Origin: Pedomonas mirosovicensis
GTDB lineage: Bacteria; Pseudomonadota; Alphaproteobacteria; Sphingomonadales; Sphingomonadaceae
Direction: 5' to 3'
Length of the DNA stretch: 64,000 nt
Assembly (NCBI RefSeq): GCF_022569295.1
Contig: NZ_JAKFIA010000001.1
Coordinates: forward strand, 1,007,001 to 1,071,000
This document shows, one piece after another, positions 58,570 through 64,000 of this stretch (its first letter is position 1; each line of letters begins with the position of its first letter). Both the position numbers and the translations under genes were made by a program. The notes beneath the pieces are model-generated. The model was not told the origin of the DNA, searched no databases, and saw nothing but the letters and a program-made list of their open reading frames with translations.

Positions 58570-59016
58570 ATGAAGGAAGGTTCCAAGGACTTCGTCACCA
58601 TTCGCCTGGCCGGGCAGCTGCTCGGCATCCCGGTGCTGCTGGTGCATGACGTGCTGAAGCTGCAGAACGTAACGCGGGTGCCGCTGGCGCCGCCGTGGGT
58701 GGCGGGCGTGCTCAACCTGCGCGGCCGCATCGTCACCGCCATCGATCTGCGCGCGCGGCTGGACATGCCTGTCCGTATGGCCAGCGAGAAGGCGATGAGC
58801 GTGGTGGTCGATTTCAAGGGCGAGTCCTACTCGCTCATCATCGACAGCGTGGGCGAGGTGCTGAGCCTGCCCGATGCCCTCTACGAGAAGAACCCGGTGA
58901 CGCTGGACCAGAAGTGGCGCGAGGTGTCGGACGGCATCTATCGCCTCCAGGACGAGCTGCTGGTGGTGCTGGACGTGCGCCGCGTGCTCGATGTGGAGCG
59001 GGCAGCGGCGGCGTGA
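58570..59016 (+). CDS. cheW: chemotaxis coupling protein CheW
   Basis: A 148-residue CheW domain linking receptors to CheA: DFVTIRLAGQLLGIPVLLVHDV, then PWVAGVLNLRGRIVTAIDLR, the conserved receptor-facing NLRG segment. It is 6 bp after cheA and 78 bp before cheY. Confidence 0.95.
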   Translation: MKEGSKDFVTIRLAGQLLGIPVLLVHDVLKLQNVTRVPLAPPWVAGVLNLRGRIVTAIDLRARLDMPVRMASEKAMSVVVDFKGESYSLIIDSVGEVLSLPDALYEKNPVTLDQKWREVSDGIYRLQDELLVVLDVRRVLDVERAAAA

Positions 59017-59094
59017 CGGCCTAGCGGGCCTTAACCGCCCGGCAAGCTTTCCACGCCTATTGTGAGGCGCTTAGGTTCTGAGGGAACGAGACTC

Positions 59095-59460
59095 ATGAAG
59101 TCCTGCTTGGTTGTTGATGACTCGAAGGTGATTCGCAAGGTTGCCCGGCGCATCCTTGAGGATATGGAATTCGAGATCACGGAAGCGGTGGACGGGCAGG
59201 ATGCCTGGGAGCAGTGCCAGAGCGAGATGCCGGACGTGGTCCTGCTCGACTGGAACATGCCGGTGATGAACGGTCTCGATTTCCTGAAGGCGCTGCGCTC
59301 GGCCGACGTGGACAAGCAGCCGGTGGTCATCTTCTGCACCACCGAGAACGACATGGCGCACATCCGCGCCGCCATCGAGGCGGGCGCGGACGAATACATC
59401 ATGAAGCCCTTCGACAGGGAAATCATCGAAGCGAAGTTCTCGCAGGTCGGCCTGATCTAG
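59095..59460 (+). CDS. cheY: CheY response regulator of the che operon
   Basis: A 121-residue receiver with D8-D9, phospho-acceptor D52 (VVLLDWNMPVMNG), the Thr pair in FCTTEND and Lys in YIMKPFDRE. The ATG at 59095 follows GAGGGA. It is the second CheY in the window; its place between cheW and cheB marks it as the CheA substrate of this pathway. Confidence 0.95.
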   Translation: MKSCLVVDDSKVIRKVARRILEDMEFEITEAVDGQDAWEQCQSEMPDVVLLDWNMPVMNGLDFLKALRSADVDKQPVVIFCTTENDMAHIRAAIEAGADEYIMKPFDREIIEAKFSQVGLI

Positions 59461-59532
59461 GCTCGCCGCGCTGGTGGTGGCTTGGTAGCGTTTCGAGTTG
59501 GATGCCGCGCAAGCGGCCAGAGGATTTGACGA

Positions 59533-60702
59533 ATGGGCGTATCAGCGTTGGGTGCGGCAGGCGAGGCGGGCAGACCAACCCCGCCGAACTATGTGCGGGT
59601 CATGGTGGTGGATGACAGCGCCATGATCCGTGGCATTCTCGCCCGCTGGCTGGAGGACGACAAGTCGATCCGCGTCGTCACCACCGCCCACAACGGCGTG
59701 GAGGCCGTGCGCCAGGCCCAGCATCAGCGCTACGACGTCATCGTTCTCGACATCGAGATGCCGGAGATGGACGGCCTGACCGCCCTGCCGCTGCTGCTTG
59801 CCGCGCAGCCGGGCGTGCAGATCCTCATGGCCTCGACCCTGACGCTGCGAAACGCGGACATTTCGCTCAAGGCCCTCGGCCTCGGCGCGGCGGACTACAT
59901 TCCCAAGCCCCAAAGCACCGGCATCATCACCAACGGCATCGATTTCCGGCGCGAGCTGCTGGACAAGGTGCGGGCCATGGGCCAGGTGGCCCGCCGCAAG
60001 CGCGGCGAACCGCCGGTGGACCTTGAAACCCGCGCGCCCGAAGGCCAGCCGGCCCCGGCCAGCCGCGCGGCCGCCAAACCGCCGGCAGGCAAGACGGTTC
60101 GCGCCCAGCCGTCCAAGTCGCGCCCCAGCGTGCTGGCGATCGGCGCGTCGACCGGCGGGCCGCAGGCGCTGTTCGGCCTGCTCAGCAGCCTGCCCAAGCC
60201 GTTCAGGCTGCCCATCCTCATCACCCAGCACATGCCGCCCACCTTCACCAAGATTCTGGCGGAGCACATCCAGCGCCAGACCGGGTTTCAGGCTGCCGAG
60301 GCGATCGACGGCGAGCCCATCCGGGCGGGCCGGGTCTATATCGCGCCGGGCGGCCTGCACATGCGGGTGGCCGGCAACGCCAGCCAGCCCGTCATCAGCA
60401 TCGATGACGACCCGCCGGTGAACTTCTGCCGTCCGGCGGTCGACCCGCTGTTCAACTCCGCCGCGCAGGTCTACAGCAGCGCCTGCCTTGCGGTGGTGCT
60501 GACCGGCATGGGGCACGACGGCCGCGACGGCGCCGCCGAGGTGGTGGCCCACGGCGGCACCGTTATCGCCCAGGATGAAAATTCGTCGGTGGTCTGGGGT
60601 ATGCCCGGCGCCGTCACCCAAGCCGGTCTTGCCAGTTTCGTCTTGCCGCTGAGCAAGATGGGGCTGACGATCGGCACTCTCATGGAGGGCCGCTGCCCAT
60701 GA
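59533..60702 (+). CDS. cheB: chemotaxis methylesterase/deamidase CheB
   Basis: 389 residues. The receiver (about 20-140) has D73. After a roughly 50-residue Pro/Ala/Lys linker comes the methylesterase domain with Ser in IGASTGGPQA, His in TQHMPPTF and Asp in GMGHDGRDG. It removes methyl groups from chemoreceptors when phosphorylated by CheA. Its TGA overlaps the cheR ATG (ATGA). Confidence 0.95.
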   Translation: MGVSALGAAGEAGRPTPPNYVRVMVVDDSAMIRGILARWLEDDKSIRVVTTAHNGVEAVRQAQHQRYDVIVLDIEMPEMDGLTALPLLLAAQPGVQILMASTLTLRNADISLKALGLGAADYIPKPQSTGIITNGIDFRRELLDKVRAMGQVARRKRGEPPVDLETRAPEGQPAPASRAAAKPPAGKTVRAQPSKSRPSVLAIGASTGGPQALFGLLSSLPKPFRLPILITQHMPPTFTKILAEHIQRQTGFQAAEAIDGEPIRAGRVYIAPGGLHMRVAGNASQPVISIDDDPPVNFCRPAVDPLFNSAAQVYSSACLAVVLTGMGHDGRDGAAEVVAHGGTVIAQDENSSVVWGMPGAVTQAGLASFVLPLSKMGLTIGTLMEGRCP

Positions 60703-61547
60703 CCCTTCTGGCGCCGCAGGATTTCCAGTTCCTCGCCGACTTGCTCAAGTCGCGCTCCGGCTTCGTTCTCGGACCGGAGAAGGGCTATCTGCTGGAATCG
60801 CGCCTCACACCGGTGGCGCGGCGGCGCGGGCTCGATGACCTGGCGCAGCTGGTGAAGCTGGTGCGCCAGAAGCCGGACGAGACGCTGCTGCACGAAATCT
60901 CGGAAGCAATGACGATCAATGAATCGTTTTTCTTCCGCGACAACCTGCCGTTCGATACCCTGTCGCAGCACGTGCTGCCCGCGCTGCGGATCGCGCGCAC
61001 CAACAGCAAGCGCCTGCGGATCTGGAGCGCCGCCTGCTCGACCGGGCAGGAACCCTATTCCATCGCCATGATCTTCGACCAGCAACGGGCGCTGTGGGCG
61101 GACTGGCACATCGAGATCATCGCCACCGACCTGTCGTCCCAGGCCATCACCAAGGCGCAGGCGGGCCTCTACTCCCAGTTCGAAGTGCAACGCGGCCTGC
61201 CGATCAAGAACCTGATGACCTACTTCAACAAGGTGGGTGAGCAGTGGCAGATCGCCCCCAGCCTGCAGAGCAAGGTGAAATTCCGCACCTTCAACCTGCT
61301 GCATCCGCTGACGTCGCTTGGAACGTTCGACGTGGTGTTCTGCCGCAACGTGCTGATCTACTTCGACGCGCCGACCAAGACCCAGGTGCTGGAGGCGATC
61401 CGCCGGCAGATGCCCGCTGACGGGAACCTGTTCCTCGGCGCGGCCGAGACGGTGCTCGGCCTCACCAAGGCCTTCAAGCCCATGCGCGACGTGCGCGGGC
61501 TTTACGTGCCGTCGGACGGGGAGGCGGCGCTGGCCGCCAACGGCTAG
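60699..61547 (+). CDS. cheR: chemotaxis methyltransferase CheR
   Basis: A 282-residue SAM-dependent methyltransferase that methylates Glu side chains of chemoreceptors. An N-terminal helical domain leads to TINESFFFRDNLPF, the SAM site RIWSAACSTGQEPYSIAM, EIIATDLS and FCRNVLIYFD. It is the last che gene. Its TAG overlaps the TAG of the convergent monooxygenase-like gene (CTAG). No chemoreceptor gene lies in the window. Confidence 0.95.
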   Translation: MTLLAPQDFQFLADLLKSRSGFVLGPEKGYLLESRLTPVARRRGLDDLAQLVKLVRQKPDETLLHEISEAMTINESFFFRDNLPFDTLSQHVLPALRIARTNSKRLRIWSAACSTGQEPYSIAMIFDQQRALWADWHIEIIATDLSSQAITKAQAGLYSQFEVQRGLPIKNLMTYFNKVGEQWQIAPSLQSKVKFRTFNLLHPLTSLGTFDVVFCRNVLIYFDAPTKTQVLEAIRRQMPADGNLFLGAAETVLGLTKAFKPMRDVRGLYVPSDGEAALAANG

Positions 61548-61924
61548 GCCGGAACCGCCGGTTTGCGGGCGGCATGGAAGCCGTAGCTGCGTTCCACCCG
61601 CGCCACGTGGGTGACGAAGGTTTCGTACCATTGCTCCCGCCCCAAATGCCGCGCCATCTGGTGCTGGGCGTGGCTGCGCCAGTGGGCGATCGACGCCTCG
61701 TCGCGCCAGTAGCTGACAGTAATGCCAAGGCCCGTGGCCGGGTCTCGCACCGAATCGTGCCCAAGATAGCCCGGCTGCTGCGCGGCCAGGGTCACCATCG
61801 TCTCGGCCATCTCGCCGTAGCCATCGTCAACGGGCGTGCGAACCGAGGCGAAGATAACGGCATAGTAGGGCGGATCGAACGGCGGGGTGAGCCTGGGCGT
61901 TTGGGGAAGGGGAGGCGTGGTCAT
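61544..61924 (-). CDS. antibiotic biosynthesis monooxygenase-like protein
   Basis: A 126-residue small alpha/beta protein of the ABM superfamily: YYAVIFASVRTPVDDGYGEM, TLAAQQPGYLGHDSVRD, and SYWRDEASIAHWRSHAQHQ give the usual ferredoxin-like fold with the conserved Trp-Arg pattern. Members act on quinones, heme or polyketides, or have unknown substrates. I use the ATG at 61924; the longer upstream frame is unlike the family. Confidence 0.78.
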   Translation of the reverse strand: MTTPPLPQTPRLTPPFDPPYYAVIFASVRTPVDDGYGEMAETMVTLAAQQPGYLGHDSVRDPATGLGITVSYWRDEASIAHWRSHAQHQMARHLGREQWYETFVTHVARVERSYGFHAARKPAVPA

Positions 61925-62126
61925 GGCGCGGGTTCCCTTGTAAAAAAGGCGAGGGACGAATGGCAAGGCGGCCTTGCGGCGGGCAGGAAAAGGCGGCGGC
62001 CCCTTAGGCTGGCGTGATTTGCCGCATCGCCCAAGCCGCCAGTTCCAAGCGTGGCTGGAAAAGCTTAAGAACAACTTTTAGAACGGGTTCTCCTCCCGCA
62101 ACAGGGTGGATTCACCTGAGGTCCGG

Positions 62127-62924
62127 ATGGACCCGGCAGACCGTGGCCCGGACAAGGCCCCGGCGGCCGATGGCAGGGCACTGGCGGAACGAATGTCAAT
62201 CTGGGGTAAACTCATCGGCGGCGCGGCAGGGCTGGCCATCGGCGGCCCGATCGGCGCGTTGATCGGCATTGTCATCGGCCACGCCATGGTCGACGTGCCG
62301 GTGGAGCGCTGGCGCACGCCCGAGACGGAGCGCCGCCAGGTGGCCTTTACCATCGCCGCCATCGCCCTTGCCGCCAAGATGGCCAGGGCCGACGGCCATG
62401 TGGACGAGGCCGAGTTCTGCGCCTTCCGCCGCCTGTTCCGGGTGAAGCCGGAGGAAGAGGCCAACGTGGTGCGCTTCTACCGCCTCGCCCAGAGATCGAC
62501 CGACGGCTTCGAGGCCTATGCGCGCCAGGCGGCCCAGCTGTTCGGCGAGGGCTCGCCGGTGCTGGAGGACCTGCTCGATGCCCTGTTCCTCATCGCCAAG
62601 TCCGACGGCTATGTGACCGACGAGGAGCTGGCCTATCTGGAGACGGTCGCGCGCCTGCTCGGCTTCAGGGGCGGGGCGTTCGCCCGCATCCGCTCCCGCC
62701 ACCTACCCAGCCACCCGGACGATCCTTACGTGATTCTCGGCGTTGAGCCGGGGGCCGACCTTGCCGAGGTGCGGGCGGCCTATCGCCAGATGGTCAAGGA
62801 ACACCACCCGGACCGCCACATCGCGGCGGGCGTGCCGCCCGAGTTCATCCGCGTCGCCGAGCAGCGTATGGCGGCGATCAACGCGGCCTACCGTACAATC
62901 CTGGCCCAGGAAGAGGCTGCATGA
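62127..62924 (+). CDS. TerB/DjlA-type co-chaperone with a J domain
   Basis: About 265 residues. A short hydrophobic Gly-rich segment (WGKLIGGAAGLAIGGPIGAL) may insert in the membrane. A TerB-like helical domain follows (VAFTIAAIALAAKMARADGH onward). The C-terminal J domain has YVILGVEPGADLAEVRAAYR and the HPD motif in KEHHPDRH. It resembles DjlA, which stimulates DnaK. The ATG at 62127 follows GAGGT; a GTG at 62106 and an ATG at 62193 (MSIWGKL) are alternatives. It overlaps the transporter start by 4 bp. Confidence 0.85.
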   Translation: MDPADRGPDKAPAADGRALAERMSIWGKLIGGAAGLAIGGPIGALIGIVIGHAMVDVPVERWRTPETERRQVAFTIAAIALAAKMARADGHVDEAEFCAFRRLFRVKPEEEANVVRFYRLAQRSTDGFEAYARQAAQLFGEGSPVLEDLLDALFLIAKSDGYVTDEELAYLETVARLLGFRGGAFARIRSRHLPSHPDDPYVILGVEPGADLAEVRAAYRQMVKEHHPDRHIAAGVPPEFIRVAEQRMAAINAAYRTILAQEEAA

Positions 62925-63814
62925 AGCCGTTGCATTTCGCTTTCCTCATGCTCATCAACGTGGCGTGGGGCTTCAACATCGTGCCCATCAAGCTGGCGCT
63001 CATGGAGCTGGACCCGCTGGCGGCGGCCGTCATCCGCTTCGCCTTCCTGCTCATCCTCTGCTCGCCCGCCCTGCGCTGGGTGCCGGGGCGCATGGGCGCG
63101 ATCATCGCCACCGGCCTCGTCATGGGCGCGCTCCAGTTCTCGTTCATGAACGTGGCCTACGGCATGGCCACCAACGTGAGTGCGCTGGCCATCTCCTCCC
63201 AGCTGTGGGTGCCGTTCAGCCTCATCCTCGCCATCGCGCTGCTCGGCGAGCGCATCCGCTGGATCCGCACCGTCGGTATCGCGCTGGCCTTCTCGGGCAT
63301 CGCCTACCTCTCGTTCGATCCGCACGTGTTCAGCGAGCGGCTGCCGCTGGCGCTGATGGTCATTTCCTCCTTCGCGGCGGCGCTGGGAACGGTGATGGTG
63401 CGCCGGCTGACCGGCATCTCGCCGCTCAACCTGCAGGCGTGGATCTCGATTTCCAGCATCCCGCCGCTGGCGCTGCTCTCGCTCGTCTACGAGCCGGGGG
63501 CGCTCACGCACCCGCTGGATATTCCGCTCAGGGTCTATGGCTATCTGCTGTTCGCGGCGGGCTTCTCCTCCGTTGTCGGTCACGCGGGGCTGGCCTGGCT
63601 GCTCCAGCGCTATCCGGTGACGATCATCTCCCCCTTCACCCTGCTTTCGCCGCTGCTGGCGGTGCTGTTCAGCGTGTGGGTGTTTGACAACGTGCTCACC
63701 GAGCAGATGATTATTGGCGGCGTGATCGCGCTTGTGGGCGTTGCCATCATCACCTTCCGCGGCGCCCAGAAGCAGGAAGAGCAGGTGCAGGCGAGCGAGG
63801 CCAAGCGGGCATGA
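62921..63814 (+). CDS. EamA/DMT-family transporter
   Basis: A 297-residue membrane protein with about ten helices in two EamA repeats (MLINVAWGFNIVPIKLAL near the start; YLLFAAGFSSVVGHAGLAWL in the second). The family exports amino acids or other metabolites; the substrate is unknown. It overlaps the J-domain gene before and the amidase gene after (ATGA at each). Confidence 0.9.
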   Translation: MKPLHFAFLMLINVAWGFNIVPIKLALMELDPLAAAVIRFAFLLILCSPALRWVPGRMGAIIATGLVMGALQFSFMNVAYGMATNVSALAISSQLWVPFSLILAIALLGERIRWIRTVGIALAFSGIAYLSFDPHVFSERLPLALMVISSFAAALGTVMVRRLTGISPLNLQAWISISSIPPLALLSLVYEPGALTHPLDIPLRVYGYLLFAAGFSSVVGHAGLAWLLQRYPVTIISPFTLLSPLLAVLFSVWVFDNVLTEQMIIGGVIALVGVAIITFRGAQKQEEQVQASEAKRA

Positions 63815-64000
63815 AGGTCATCGAGCGTCCCTCGCCGAACCACGACGACCGGCGCGGCCTGACGGTTTCCATGCTGGTCATCCACTACACCGGCATGGAG
63901 ACCGCCGAGGCGGCGCTGGCGCGGCTTACCGATCCGGCAGCGAAGGTTTCCGCCCACTACACCATCGACGAGGATGGCACGGTTTATGCCCATGTGCCGG
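63811..64000 (+). CDS. N-acetylmuramoyl-L-alanine amidase, 5' part
   Basis: The first 63 residues of a gene that runs off the window. MLVIHYTGM holds the first zinc-ligand His and VSAHYTIDEDGTVYAHV is the second conserved block of AmpD/AmiD-type amidase_2 enzymes. These cleave the bond between MurNAc and the stem peptide. No signal peptide is visible, so an AmpD-like recycling role is possible. Confidence 0.85.
   Translation, partial: MKVIERPSPNHDDRRGLTVSMLVIHYTGMETAEAALARLTDPAAKVSAHYTIDEDGTVYAHVP

Overview
This window is chromosomal DNA from a GC-rich, motile, aerobic alphaproteobacterium. The basis is the mdh-sucCD-sucAB-lpdA order, a ChpT histidine phosphotransferase next to a che operon, a Usg-like protein, DUF1289 and DUF3553 proteins, and a GTA-type holin. 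The XrtA/PEP-CTERM genes together with these points favour Sphingomonadales or a close relative, but no rRNA or marker gene is present to prove it. Nearly all DNA is coding. There is no insertion sequence, integrase, CRISPR array or replication origin.

Layout. 0.3-6 kb: a CheY receiver, an aldehyde dehydrogenase, and a LysR regulator divergent from an MFS exporter plus aldo/keto reductase. 6-9 kb: sdhCDA on the minus strand, without sdhB. 9-12.2 kb: tRNA-Ser, UDP-GlcNAc 2-epimerase, a GDP-mannose-forming enzyme whose 3' end is frameshifted, and DUF1289. 12.3-13.4 kb: a divergent CobT homologue. 13.6-25.4 kb: a surface-polysaccharide/PEP-CTERM region containing an exosortase-associated acyltransferase, an E1-like/nitroreductase fusion, a sugar-phosphate transferase, the PrsK/PrsR two-component pair, the TPR protein PrsT, tRNA-Pro, and a PEP-CTERM cargo protein preceded by a consensus sigma-54 promoter. 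25.6-28.2 kb: an NMT1/THI5-type ABC importer. 28.3-29.4 kb: a compact muramidase/holin lysis pair. 30.3-31.1 kb: the missing sdhB. 31.2-39.7 kb: a diguanylate cyclase, ZapE/AFG1, an EmrAB-like efflux pair with TetR, and a Trp-rich TPR protein.

39.9-49.2 kb: the TCA block mdh-sucC-sucD-sucA-sucB followed by lpdA. The malate dehydrogenase carries an 82-residue Lys/Ala/Pro tail with two AT-hook-like motifs. 49.7-55.6 kb: catalase, a 38-residue membrane protein, YgfZ, a second PEP-CTERM protein, a Usg-like protein, a LysE exporter, DUF3553 and ChpT. 55.9-61.5 kb: cheA (with C-terminal receiver)-cheW-cheY-cheB-cheR. 61.5-64 kb: a monooxygenase-like protein, a TerB/J-domain protein, an EamA transporter and the start of an amidase.

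How the parts fit. The polysaccharide enzymes, PrsK/PrsR/PrsT and the sigma-54-promoted PEP-CTERM protein look like one surface regulon; the exosortase itself lies outside the window. The split sdh genes and the mdh-suc-lpd block together supply most of the oxidative TCA cycle. ChpT and the che operon link cell-cycle phosphorelay and motility. The least explained items are the AT-hook malate dehydrogenase, the acyltransferase plus E1/nitroreductase pair, the CobT homologue with altered catalytic positions, and the lysis pair with repeated operator-like sites followed by a cluster of hairpins.
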